This document shows positions 1-12,538 of a stretch of DNA of 64,000 nt, piece after piece. A program made the position numbers and the translations under genes. The notes below the pieces were generated by a model that was not told where the DNA came from, made no database searches, and worked only from the letters and a program-made list of their open reading frames with translations. Source of the stretch: Strongylocentrotus droebachiensis (Eukaryota > Echinodermata > Echinoidea > Camarodonta > Strongylocentrotidae); the NCBI GenBank assembly GCA_035222895.1, contig JAVYIG010002120.1:186001-250000 (forward strand), in the 5' to 3' direction. How positions within the stretch are numbered: position 1 is the first letter of the stretch; every line of letters begins with the position of its first letter.

Positions 1-540
1 AAGAGATGGTTTGAAACGTGTTTTTCCAGGTACAATGTATTTTGATTTGTCATGTTCGCAATCTTTAAATGAGGCACCATTAAATACACCACATTACTTA
101 TGCAAATCAAACACAAATAATATAAGTATATTAAATACAAATTGTCTTCACTATGATATTGGAATGACAGTATTGCAGAAGAGGCTAGCAATGGGATAAT
201 TATAGTGAATGTGGTTATGTTTCCTCAATGCCCTTATCAGAGAATGATTTGCAAGCCCTCAACAACTTATTTCAATTATTTGTATGTAGCAGCAAAATTT
301 AATCTTACAAGTATGTTTAACAATTTCAGAGCAAAAGACTCTGAGGTTAACTATCTATGAGTCAGAATTGAAGCCGTCCTTTTGTAACAAGCAAATGGTG
401 AAGTATAATGCAATGTGCCCAAATTCAACCTTGAAACAAAATTGACTTTAATTTTTTTAATAATTAAAACTTCACACTTAACAAATTGCTAATACATTCT
501 GTGTGTAGATGTAGAAATAAAGTATTTTGCGTATACATAC

Positions 541-2557
541 AACCAGTTCCGCCTGTGTTATTTTCACTGCACTTGCTCTTCGATGTGTTCACTGATTGAA
601 CTAGGAAGTGAAACAAGAAAAGTGATGCAAGAAAAGTGCGTAAGATGTATGTACACTCTGATTTCACCCCACATTTTTTCTTTGTCTCTTCTTTTCTGTA
701 TGTGTATTTTTAACTAAGTGGATGTTTGTTCTTTCTTGATCTTCGCTCAGTGTATTTTGTATGTACGTTGTACATGCCATACTTCTATTGTTTGTCTTTG
801 TTCGGTATATCCATACATTTATATAAATATATATTTGAAATATTTGAGATGTATGCGTTAAATGCAAATAAGGAATACATGAATGAGTTAACATTAGAAA
901 AGAACAAATCGGAAGAGTTTCTACTACATTAGACAAATTATGCAAACAAACAAAAAGTAAGAATATAAAAAGAGTAAAATAATTCCAAGGATAAACAGAT
1001 TATAGCATTTATATAGGAATTCCTCTCTTATTTTCCCTAAAACATACAAGAGAATAAACTAACATATTCTACAATATATTTGCATTATATATATATCAGT
1101 AAGTTTAATTTGTTGTGTCCGTTTAATGAATTCACAATCTTTAGTTGATTGTAATTATTGTTACTGAAATATAACGAAAACCACATTATAATAGCAATGA
1201 TAACAATAATGATGTTATTAATAGTAATAATAACAGTAATGATACAACATGATACCAAATAGCTGTATATAAAGTTGTAATAAGTAGTATTAAATTATTA
1301 TCGTGAATGCTGTTATATTTATCGTCCTCATTTTCATCATCATTATCATTTTTGTTGTTTATATTATTGTTATTACTACTAATTTTACTATTATTTCTAC
1401 TCTCACTAATATTATTACAATAATAATTGTTATTCATCATTTGCTTTTTATCAACAAAGACTATTCCTGAAATGTATGGAATAAGAACATGCATGGTTCT
1501 TAAAATAATTGTATACATCTGTTCCTCATCTGATAAAAATATTGTATATGGTGTATAGTGCGTTCTAGTTTCCAAATTGTTCCCTTTACATTTTTACAAG
1601 CCTCAAAACAAGCATATATGCTGTTCTTTTGATAATTTCAGTCACTCTTAGATGTACCTATATCGTTAGAACTGTTTAAATCTTCACATTCAGTCAGAAT
1701 TAAAGGCTTACCAACATAAAATGACGCTCCTATAAAACCCCCGCAGAATCTGTCCAAATCATGTCTACAGGGTAAGCCGCAGTTGAAGTCCTCCAGCGAC
1801 TTGGCAGGACATCTCTGCTCACAGGAGCAAGCACATTCCGTTCGGTTGTACAATGCTGCAAGAACGAATCCATTTTCTTTACACGTTGCTGTGCAAGTGT
1901 CTGGTGTTGTCGTGTTTAAGAGGACTTCATGGTAGTCGACATCCAAGCAACCTGGAGGATAGCAACCGATGTAAACACCATCTGAAAAATATGCATTATT
2001 TACATGAAAATTGCCATAGTAGTTGTAATTTAGGTATGGTTATGGTGGTAATGAAGATGATGATAGTGGTGTGCAGTGTTCTAGTCGATACTTGACCGGA
2101 CTACATATCACAATGTACGGGGTGAGATTTCTTGCCAGAGCACTCACCTTCTCTTAAAGGACATTATTCATGTGCTGCACTCAACCCATGTGTTGTAAGA
2201 GCAAGGTGGTGCGATTAATTGTTACTTGTATGCACTGATCACAGCGGCTGCAAGAGCTAAAGCCGGGATAATATTCAAAGTTCCATGACAGCACATGATG
2301 TGATATGTACTGATTATTGATAATGATGATAATGATAATTTAACAATATATATTGTCGATTCAAATCAAATGCGAAAATTTGATAATCTTCGTTTCCAAG
2401 CAATCCATTAACAACTAAAATTACCTCTTGCTTGCCTTTCATCCAAATCATCGGAAGGTTGAGAAGCCGGAGTGTTATTATCACTACTGAAAGCCATCGG
2501 TCTTAAAGGTAGGCAGAGCACCAGTATTCCATATATTCCTATATCTATATCGAACAT
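541..2557 (-). CDS. Gene A: WSC-domain single-pass membrane protein (3' part outside window)
   Basis: Three coding exons are visible: signal exon 2557-2425, WSC exon 1981-1712, linker exon 600-541. All junctions are phase 1 with GT/AG borders (donors GTAATT, GTAAGC, GTATGT). The signal exon gives MFDIDIGIYGILVLCLPLRP, a hydrophobic leader. The WSC exon (90 codons) starts at the family hallmark YIGCY and ends at CGG..GASFYV; it has 11 cysteines, including CACSC, and NTT and NRT glycosylation sites. The linker carries SKSKC. The transmembrane/tail exon must lie left of position 1, because bases 1-460 align with the intron between linker and transmembrane exons of gene E (41640-42000). WSC domains are known as putative carbohydrate-binding modules; a receptor role is inferred. 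Confidence 0.8.
1190..1440. repeat. Degenerate trinucleotide (TAA/TCA-type) tract in gene A intron
   Basis: ATA/ATC-rich triplets between the WSC and linker exons. Equivalent tracts at the same intron position occur in gene D (20030-20390, 20700-20790) and gene E (42780-43510), so the microsatellite predates their divergence. Confidence 0.8.
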
Positions 2558-2654
2558 CTTCTAGCCAGCTATCCACTGCGTATAAAACAAAGTTATTGGT
2601 TTGACGGACATGTATGTGTATTGTCCAAATCATGGAACCGTAATATCTCAAAGC

Positions 2655-2715
2655 ACCGTATTATTCAGGTGTGTCAGAGCTCTATAAATATTGCGATACT
2701 AAAACATCACGTGAT
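2655..2715 (-). promoter_or_regulatory. Candidate core promoter of gene A: E-box and TATA-like site
   Basis: On the minus strand CACGTG (2713-2708) is followed by TATTTATAG (about 2690-2682) and GCTCTGACAC, roughly 125-155 nt upstream of the ATG. The same order recurs before genes D and E. Conservation between paralogs supports a promoter, although recent duplication alone could explain part of it. Confidence 0.4.
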
Positions 2716-4097
2716 TTCAATCAAATCACTTCATTCAAAACGGTCATTAAGCTTTGATTTATCCTTTACGAAACCACAATAATTAATTATTGATCTTCAC
2801 AGCTCACTTTCGACTAGGGTGTAGTGAATAATGTGTGGTAATTGATACTAATAGCTCCGATTACACCTAGTCTGTCGTCACATACTCTAATATCACTATT
2901 TTACCGAACATCATTAAAGTCATGAACCTAGCACAACTCTGTCAATCTCCGGCTGAGGAGCAGCTCCAGTGCATGTACCATGAAGTGCAGCAGACTGTGG
3001 ATATTAGATGGTCACACAGTTCCAATACTTTTTCATAAACTACGATTGGGAGGGTCTGTGCCTGCAATGAAGACTACAGCCTAGGAATTTGTTGACTTTA
3101 TAACTTGCAACCACAAACCATTGTCAATCACAGTGCGTAACAAAGTGTCTTAACTGTTAGACTACAAATAATTCAAAGTGTACTGCACCCCATAGGCCCA
3201 GTACTATGGGTGCCCATTTTCTAGTGTTGGCTGCTTCTATACACAGACTGACAAAGTTGGGTTAGGCTCACGGCTTTGTGGATTTGTGTTTAAGTGTCAT
3301 ATTGAGTCTGTACCTGCAGACTAATGACTTTGTGGCTTGTCCATTGTTCTCTTAGTCACGTGACTGAAACAGCTCTTTCATTTTATTTCATACTTCCATT
3401 AACTTTTTTTTTTAATTCATTTGTTCATGAAGTCCCTCCTTAGCTAAATCCGTAAATCCAGTGTCGTTAATAACGGCCATGTTCGATGAAAAGTACAAAA
3501 ATACCTTTCATAGAACATTATTTTTTTTATCAAAAATAAATAACATAAATTAAACATTATGCCTGCATGGTCACCATGTAACCGCAACCTACACACAGAT
3601 GTATTTTATCTGCCAACTCTTCTTCAATTGACCCGTCTTTCTCTTTCTCTCATACACACACACGCGCGCGTACTGATAGACACACACACACTCTCCCACA
3701 AACGCACAAACTTTCTATCCCTGCCTTTCTCAGACTATCTCGTTATGTATAAAGTTTGTCTGGTAGGGAGTAAAAACATATTATTATCCTATTTTTAATC
3801 CTGGATTCTCTCATTGGCTTGGTAAAATGTTGATCTTTCCTAACATAAGGTCAAGCCGTGTTTCACTTCCTTTTTACTGTGCTGCATGTGTTTATATCAT
3901 CGTACATACATCACTCGCTACACACACACATACATACGTAATACACTCAAAAACTCATACACAAAGATTTTATGAACACATTTTCGATTAAATTTTACTT
4001 TAAGATTTTTCTTTTGAGGCCGCCATCCTAGTCAAGCGTCGCTCATGAGGGCGGTCTCCTTTACCTTTTCCACATTTAGTTAGGATAATAAATCAAA

Positions 4098-4596
4098 ATG
4101 ATATATTACAATATTACAGAAATATTGATTCCGTTGTCTTAGCCTAAATGTAAATAATATTTTGGCGTGAAGTTATTATTGCTTGCATATTTGTATTACA
4201 CCATACGATTACACGTTCTTTTATATTCAGCTACTGTACTTGGAAAAATGCAGAAATGAAATAAAATAAACAAATTTAATCGAAATTAAATGATGAGTTC
4301 AAAACAAACATCACAAACAATTTGACATGTTTCCAACATGTATTATATACATTTTGTTATATATAACAATATTACAGACATATTGAGTTCGTTATCATAT
4401 GTATATTTGTAAATTACATTTTGTTGTGAAGTTATTATTGCTGTAAATTTGTATTACACCTTATGATTACACGTTCTTTATTATTCAGCTATTGTACTTG
4501 GAAAATGCAGAAATGAAATAAAATAAACAAATTAAATCGAAATAGAATGATGACTTCACAAAAAACAACGGCGGAAATTTGACATGTTTCCAACAG
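4098..4596. repeat. Tandem pair of about 258-bp units
   Basis: Copy 1 (about 4098-4345) and copy 2 (about 4357-4596) share long blocks such as GAAGTTATTATTGCT, GATTACACGTTCTTT and GCAGAAATGAAATAAAATAA, with small differences. They end alike at GACATGTTTCCAACA. Confidence 0.75.
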
Positions 4597-4943
4597 TTGT
4601 TGATAAAAATGTAGGTATTTAGAAAGCTAATGTAATATAAATCTCAAATTGGCAATCTTGAAGGGCTGTAGAAGTATTTGATGTCAACAACTATTCATTT
4701 CTGCCCACAAAAATTAACTACAGATCTCGTTATTATATGCTTAGAACTATATATTTATCATATAATGTACCTAAGCCAGTTATTTAAAATTAAGCTACAA
4801 ATATTTTGGTACCAAATAAAGCATATCTGTCTGAGCATTCAAAGTAGTTCGAAAAGGGACCTTCCGAGAAAATGTTCGTCCAAGCGTGTATTTATGTTAT
4901 GGCGTCTCCAAGGTATCTATCCTATGACCGATCACAGTTGCAT

Positions 4944-4949
4944 TTTATT
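4944..4949 (-). promoter_or_regulatory. Candidate polyadenylation signal of gene B
   Basis: AATAAA on the minus strand, about 180 nt past the gene B stop codon, a plausible distance for a short 3' UTR. Such hexamers occur often by chance in AT-rich DNA, so this rests on position only. Confidence 0.35.
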
Positions 4950-5127
4950 CAAATGATGTGTGTTATTAGAGTCTTCATAAACAATCTTAAGCGTATGTTT
5001 AGGCTGAAGCAAACTGATTTTTAATGAATTCCGTGCAAATCTTTGTAGTTTATACACATTGAGATGATCATCTATCAAGGCCACTGCCCTGCTAGCACGA
5101 ATTTGTTTGCGCATTTGGAAGGAATAT

Positions 5128-8100
5128 TTACTCGTATATTTTAGGGCATGTCGTTGTCCATTTTTGGACAATATACCCGTCTGCGTCTGTCATGCTGTCT
5201 CTATTAGAAGCTTGTGCTCGGGATGTTCCTACTTTTGAATGCATGTCCATATACTGGTGGTACTCATCAGGGTCAAATCTCTCTCCATCTGCCTTCACGG
5301 CCTTTAGATCGATGTCTGGCTGACGGGAAGGTGGGTTGCTTGTGGAATCGATCACAGTGGATGGATAATGAACTGGACAATGATCGGCATCTGCGTAGAT
5401 ATGAGAATCGATATCGGCCGATAGATCCTGAATAGATTTTGCTATCACGTCGGTACACGGGTAGCTGAGAAGTCTCGCAGGACTTTCAGGACCCTCTTTG
5501 CTTTCGATATCTTCTGACTGGTTAGCCGTTGCTTGTATTCGGTGACGTCGTTGTATGAAGTGGCCTAAAATTACTCCAGCAGGTAATGCGACGCAGAGGG
5601 CAGCCACAGCAGAGATGATTACTGGAAGTCGACGGTTCACCTCAACAGTTACGTTTCCTTGACGGACTAGGACAAATGTAAAGCAACCAAAAAAATGCAT
5701 CACAATTAAAACGCAGACTCAAGATAGTATGAAAATAAAGCCTTTATTTTTCAAAAAACACAATAAAAACGAAAAAATAGATGTATACTTCGATTAAAGT
5801 AAAAGTATTGAGTGTCACGTGAACAGTGTCACATGAACAGTTTTAGAGTCGTTAAACTTACCGCCTTTTCCGTGATCAGCCGTTGTCCCGATGCATTTGC
5901 CGCCCGATGGGTCAGTAAACACTGTAGCAAAACAGACAGCAATATGTTAACTTTCCACATAACATACGATAGCACCATCCTACCTTTCTATATACCAAAT
6001 ATCGGTCTAATATTTTTTTAGGTGACTCTTACTGTTATTGTCATAATTATACATCGTGTTTTTGTTTGTTTTATGCGTTCGGGAGGGGTGAGTTTGGTTA
6101 ATTACCCATCCTAAAGAAACACTATGACTACTCAGTAAACCCGCCAAACCGACTCAAGTCCTAATCTTGGCCAGTCACGGTACCACATATAGCAAACACT
6201 TTCAGGCTATTTTGATCAAAAGACCCTTGTCTGTGTATGCTGGCGTGTGTATGCATGTGCGGATCGCGTGACGGTCCACAGCTGAGCGAAGAATGACAGA
6301 TACCAGCGGTCGGACGGTTCCATTGTGTCAACAGGGGGGGGGGGGGGTTTATACCAAGAGGGGTGAAAAGGAGCAATCAATGTGCTAAATGTATGCGTAC
6401 TCGATTTACTCTCTTCCCCCCTCTCTCTCTCTCTCTCTCCATTTCCCACTTTATCTCTCTCTCCCTATACATCTATCCCCCCCTCTCTCTCTCTCTCTAT
6501 CCTCTCTCCTCTCTTTCTATCCCTCTCATTCTAAAGTGGAATCGCTCAAATTGGTGCCGATGCTCGAATCAGACGAAAAAAGAAGAATGCAATCACTCCA
6601 AAAAGCTAATATTTAGCTTGAGTCCGAGATTTTTTGTCCTTTAAAACATATTAAGCGTTGAGACAAAAGATAACACATTACAAATATTCATCTACACAGA
6701 TTCAAATATGATTTCCAACTCCATAATCCTTGACGTAGAGCAGCATTTCCAGCAGATAGACAGTGTCGCAGAGTTTGAAAACAGCGGGAGGGTATGCTTC
6801 GTGTATATGTCACGTGACCTAAAATGACGTAGGATACCAGATTTTTGAGAGCCTTCTTGTGATTTGAGCTAAAGTAGTTGAGGAATAATGATCACTGGAT
6901 TTTTGACCAATCAAAATTCAGTTTACATTTCTGTGTAGGTAATTTATTAAACTACCGAAACCAGCTTGCCTTTTTGTGAAACGACCCCTTGTTTTTTTTG
7001 CGAGCGAAGAAGAAAGGGTACGGTGTCGGGGAAAATGGGTCAAAAAGAGTGGATTTCCGGGCCGGCACTTTCCAATAGACAAAGTTCTTTACACTACCAA
7101 CTCTCAAGAAAAAATGATCACTGGATATCAAACAAATTTTGACAAAATTTATATTTTTAGAAAGCTAGATAAATGAAGTCCAATAATTGCCTTGCCATTT
7201 TCGGTAACGCTCAGAAACAAAGGCGCTATAAGCAAAAGATTACAGTCATTACGCGTAATATCAACCGGTTTCCCGTGTTGTAGCGTGTGTATAATGCTCT
7301 GTGAATCTTGCGCATCGCGGATGATCGCCGGTTTTCGTTATGTACATTGTTTGTTGGTTCTTCTATTTGTGGCATTAAAGTATACGAAATCAAGCTTACC
7401 GGCATAAACAGAGGCTCCATCGTAACCACCACAAAATGTTGTCAAGTCCCCTTTGCAGGGCAAGCCACAGCTCTTGTCATCCAGTTGATCGTTCATACAT
7501 GCCTGTTCACAGGAGCAAGCACATTCAGTCCGGTTGTGTATAGCAACATAAGGAAACCCATGTTCTTTACATGTTGCAGTGCAGGAGTCGGGTGTGATGG
7601 ACTCTGAGATATTGACGACGTAGTCGAAGTGAAGGCATCCTTGAACAAAACAACCGATGTAATCACCATCTGTAAAATAATAAAAGATATGTATATCTCT
7701 GAAACGAGTAATAATTCAAGCAATTATTTGATTCATATGATATTACTTTAGAATATGATACCCTCTTTTTTGTGATATAATCATTTGATACTGTGACATA
7801 ATTCCATCTTGTTTATAAGTGCATTTGATGTATAGACTGCCTAGACAAGAATGTGAGCGATAAAATAAATCACTGTTATAATAGCAAAACATCAAATATA
7901 GATTTATTTATTTTCTTGTCAATAATTTAGAGCTCATATTGTATAACAGAGTCAGCATTTATACGATACAGGTTGACAGCAAATCTCATCTCAGCCTGCG
8001 AATTCTTTTTCTCATAAATGAAATTTATTTAAACTTGTGTTTTCCACTGATTCTATGTATCCTGGAATCATTATTCCATGCTTAATGAGGTTGATACATG

Positions 8101-8523
8101 CCTTGTATGTGACCCCTAATTTTTAGGAAACTTTTGAATTGTTCTTTTTATGAGTTTCGAACTGGTTCACTGATTCATCCGATATTTTTTAACGATTCAC
8201 CTCCAAAGAAAATGACGAAAGTAAACTATTAAAAACATCCTATACAAGTCATATAATTTCTAGTTTCAGTAAGCATAATACCATATAATCCAACATATAG
8301 TAGAGTGCCGTGCCGTAATGAAGCATATTATCAAAAAATGTATAAAGTAACATTTGAAATTTAGGTAGCTGATATAGACTTGAACAATAGGATACTTACC
8401 TTTAGCAGATCGCTCATGTAATTTGTTTGCAGTAAATGTGACGTTTTCATCACCTAAAATATCGTTTACTCTTAGACCAAAGGCCAATATGAAAAGATAA
8501 AATCCAAACTTTCTGAGCCGCAT
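5128..8523 (-). CDS. Gene B: complete WSC-domain type I membrane protein, 330 aa
   Basis: Four exons: signal 8523-8400, WSC 7669-7400, linker 5921-5862, transmembrane plus tail 5666-5128; coding length 990 nt plus stop. The ATG at 8523 (MRLRKFGFYLFILAFGLRV) is preferred over an in-frame ATG at 8583 because it puts the hydrophobic core near the N-terminus. The WSC domain (residues about 42-131) runs from YIGCF to CGGYDGASVY with 11 cysteines; the linker adds one (GGKC). The transmembrane segment is residues about 165-188, followed by the basic stop-transfer sequence QRRHR. The tail of about 140 residues is acidic, with tyrosines in HIYADAD, DEYHQYMD and DADGYIVQ (Tyr about 316). No other gene in the window shares the rest of this tail. 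An AATAAA lies at 4949-4944. Confidence 0.85.
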
Positions 8524-10019
8524 GCTCCACAATACTTTTTCCGTTTTCTTTGAATAGTTTGTTGCAGTTGCAAACCTACGCACAAGAGCTAACCAACTTG
8601 GATTATCTATGCATATAACATATTCTCGTTGTTGAAATATTGTTTCCTGCGATGATTTCTACGGCGAATTATTGCAAGCCTGGACACAATTGAAGAAGTA
8701 TTTCCAGAGGCGGAATTGAGTTGTCTCTAAAATAGCATCAGTTACTAGGTAATGTGTTATTGTTGCATTAATCTCAACTGTCATAAAGTGATAACTGACT
8801 TAATGATACGAAACAAAATTTAATAGATATGGACATTAAGAGCACTTTCAAACATTAAAGGTACTGTTGTACAACCATTCGGTACAATGGTCTGAAAATC
8901 CAACTATTACTTAATGACTTGGTAGCACTTGAGTCGATTTGACAACGAATAGACGTTATTTTCTCACTTAAAGACATTTTAAACCACCTTTTTTTTATAG
9001 GGAAGTTCTAAATTAATATCATCTTTCAAATGCCGTTGGAATTTAACCTTTTCATTTTTTGGCCTGCAAATGGGACATGGTAGCTTTAAGTCAGTAAAAA
9101 TATATGCACCCCGTATCATGATTTTCTGAGGTTGAAATAATCAGATAGGTATGTTTTTTTTTTAACTTACGAGAGACATTCAAATGGCTGGAAATTTCAT
9201 GTAATAGGGATTTACATTTTTTTTTTTTCAAATTTGATTTTTAGATATTTATCGTAGCTTTGTGTATCGGGTTTCCCCTCTTATTTTGACAAAACGAAAA
9301 TCACGATACATTATAGTCTCATTCGAAAAACAATATAATGAATTACAAGTACATGAATATGCATTGACTTACATTCGTATTACATTAAGAGAAGATGAGG
9401 TTGAAGATGAAACTGTAACTTTTGATAGAGTGGCTTGACGAGACTGTCGGAATGAAAAAAAATATAATTCATGTTCTTGAAGGGTCAGGAGTGCTAAGTT
9501 TCTGATAACATTGCAGTTTTTAATTATATAGTGTATATGTTTAGGAGTTAAATGTATATAATATGTATTTGATAGCAGACGTAACTGACCATTGCATAAA
9601 AGAAGATTCATTGCAGGTGCATAAAGGATACATTTAAATAAAATCTGTAGAGGTAATTAATGTAATTATTATAGGAATTTTGTATTATAAAATGAGCACA
9701 ACACATGGACAAAGTTCTGTAAACGTGGCGAACGAACAATGTCGAGTCGAGAGTAAATAGCTTTTAAATAGATGTATAGTTACTTCACCGTCGCTGTTTC
9801 CTCGTTACAACACTATTATTTATTTTATCCCCCTTTCTCTCTACTATGTCTCTCTATCTCTCTCCCTGTCCCTTTCTCTCTTATCAATTAACAAACCGAT
9901 CTATACAACTTAATATTTAAAGAACCGAAACCTAATTTCCTGGATGAGTTCTTCCTGGCAATAAACAAACAAGGCCCATCCCCTTTAATACCACACCATT
10001 ATAAGGGGTTTCGTTTTCT

Positions 10020-10350
10020 TTGTATCCGCCTCTCTCTTTATCCCTTTTCCCCTCCCCATCCCCCTCTCTTACTTACTCTCTTTTGCTCTCTCTCTCTCTA
10101 TCTCTCTCTCTCTCTATCTCTCTCTTTTTCTCCCCTCTCTATTTATATATATATACCGTATATCTCGTTCCACCATCTCTCTCTATCTCTCTGTGTCTCT
10201 CTTTCTCTTTTTCGCTCCCATCTCTCTCTCTCTCTCTCTTTCTTGCTTCGTTCTCTCATCCCCAATCGCTCTCCCTCTCTCTCCCTCTCCCCCTCTCTCT
10301 CACTCTCTCCCTCTCCCTCTCCCTCTCTCTCTCTCTCTCTCTGTCTTAGC
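10020..10350. repeat. CT-rich low-complexity tract
   Basis: Long interrupted (CT)n with TCCC variants. The open frames across it on both strands are artefacts of composition. A corresponding tract lies at 34780-35030 in the duplicated block. Confidence 0.9.
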
Positions 10351-10750
10351 AATGTCCCTGATTATAATGTGATTACACTCTCGTCTCATATGTTATAATT
10401 TAGTTCCGTTTGCCCCTCGTCTATCAATGCACATTGATACTCCACTTGAATATACCCAAGTGTCAATTAATAATCCCATTAAATCTTTCTCTGACATTAT
10501 TTCTCGTTTCTAATTAATGATTTTAATGTCATTTTCTAACGACCGTGCTTTGTATTAGGACTCTTCAGGAATAGAGAGGAATATTAAAAAACATGGGATT
10601 TATTTCCACTTGTATGATCCTGTTGTACCTACATAGCAGATTAATACAAAAGCACGTGCAAATATCCTTGAAGTTACTATATTAGCTGTTCTTATTTGAA
10701 TGTAAAGTCATTGTATTGGTTATAATAAAACATTTATTAACGAACATCCA

Positions 10751-10893
10751 GGCCCGAATTCACAAAGGAGGTTTGTCGACAAACTTCCTTTTGTTCTTTA
10801 CAAACCAGGTTTGTAAAAAAAACGCGTAAAAACGCGTCATATGACGTACGAAAACCAAGGTTTGTCGACAAACCTCCTTTGTGAATTCGGGCC
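10751..10893. mobile_element. Short non-autonomous DNA transposon (MITE-like) with 34-bp terminal inverted repeats
   Basis: The ends begin GGCCCGAATTCACAAAGGAG at 10751 and finish with the exact reverse complement at 10893; perfect pairing extends about 34 bp, including the palindrome GTTTGTCGACAAAC. Total length is 143 bp with no open frame. It is missing from the paralogous region near 35450-35600, so it probably inserted after the duplication. No clear target-site duplication could be fixed by eye. Confidence 0.8.
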
Positions 10894-12538
10894 ACAGTGT
10901 ATATCACTACTAATCTGTTTTTTGTTTGTCTAAGTAATAACGAATAACAGGCCATTCAACAATCAATACTAACACCGAACATTAATGTTACTTCTAGCTC
11001 ATGTACGGTTTTTAAGCCCCCGAAACCCTTTTTCTATATTTATTTGAATTTATTTCATAATATGCTCTGAGTTTTCCTTTAATTTTTTTTGTTTTGTTTA
11101 TTTTCTATTTCCCATTTCTTTTATCATCAACTACGATATACAAATTTAGACCTGATAAACAGCAGATGAATTATGTTTACATCCTTCCGAGAGCATGACA
11201 GTTTTCTGTTGGCCTTGTGAAGCTTTGATCTAACGTTACTTTTATCCATTGATACTACATCTTATTATATGTATGGATAGACACTACAATATCCCTAACT
11301 AGATTTGTTTCTTAATAAATGAATATTGTTAGCATATATCATATTATTGTTATTAGGCATTTAGCTACGCTATTCATAGTACACTATATCATAGTGCTTA
11401 CAATAATATACAATATAACAATGTAACCAAAAATCTTAACATAACTCGTGTTGATAGAGTATCGATTACTTGTTCTTGCACATCACACACGTGTACAAAT
11501 AATTAATTTTCTAAAGTGCCATGTGAAAGAATAAACTGTAGCCAAATTACATAAATAACTCCTGATATGCAATCAGAAATTGAAGGTGTTGACCCTTAAT
11601 AGCGATTGTATTTTAGAGATAACTAGGAGCCTCTTTTTTCATTCCTCTTTATGAACAAAGTTTTTTGACAACATATTTATCTGTGTATATGCATACCTGT
11701 CGTGCCTAGCTGTTGCAGAATAACGTAAAACGAAAGAAGTGTTTATGTCAAACGTGTGTGTCGTTCAAAAACAGAAAAAACTGAAAATTAATCAATTCTC
11801 AAACGTTAAACTTAAACTCTGTTTAGTTACGATCGATGAGTTTCTCTGTGGGCTTTAACATAATTTATAAGTAGTCTGCTTAATGTTACCATAATTCCCT
11901 TATTCTGAAGGTATTTTGACACATATATATTACGGGAAATATTATAAAAGCAGGAGAACGAAACATAAATCTTTCAAAGCTGTGTGAAAACACTATAGTT
12001 TGTGTAAGTAGCATACGTATACTCATTCAAGAGCGTGGAAGAGTATTATTCATACCCCTTGTAAATGAAATTTTGTTCTCCGTAACTCTGAAATGAAATT
12101 GGGCTGGTTAAAATAGGGCCTTTGTGGTATACTCTTAGATGTAAGCTTTAATATTTCACACTATCAAGAAACATAAATCGGTACAAATAATTTTGTTCAC
12201 ATTTTTTACAAAATTTGGTAAGGTTATGGATAATAAAGTTGTTTACTGTACATAGCTAACCATTTTGTTTTCTTCATTTCTAGAAATCGGGGAGAGGGTA
12301 TTTCTGATTTGAATACTTGTTGTATGTCACATTCACTGAGAATCGACAAACATCATTGGTTTTGCTTTAAATGGGGGCATGTTGAAATTGAAAATAACAA
12401 CTCCTGGTTTCACGGTTAACGACATAGCTAACTTATGCACAGAATATACCCTAATCAAAACAATGAACGGAAAAGACACGTCTATACAATGAATGAAGTA
12501 AAGAGAAAATACTAAATTATTTTGATAAATGCGTGAGG

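Larger units (their letters stand above)
2558..4940. other. Intergenic region between genes A and B
   Basis: No coding signal is seen. From 2558 to about 2940, and again at 3240-3360, it is paralogous to the 5' flank of gene E (47400-47890); the stretch 2950-3240 is absent from the E copy and may be an insertion. A CA/CG dinucleotide tract lies at 3653-3692, and a tandem pair of about 258 bp lies near 4098-4596. Confidence 0.5.
8584..12538. other. Intergenic region between genes B and C
   Basis: No credible gene. From about 9700 rightward it is the left half of a segmental duplication whose second copy begins near 34690. It contains a pyrimidine tract (10020-10350), a short inverted-repeat transposon (10751-10893) and AT-rich unique-looking DNA. 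Confidence 0.5.
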
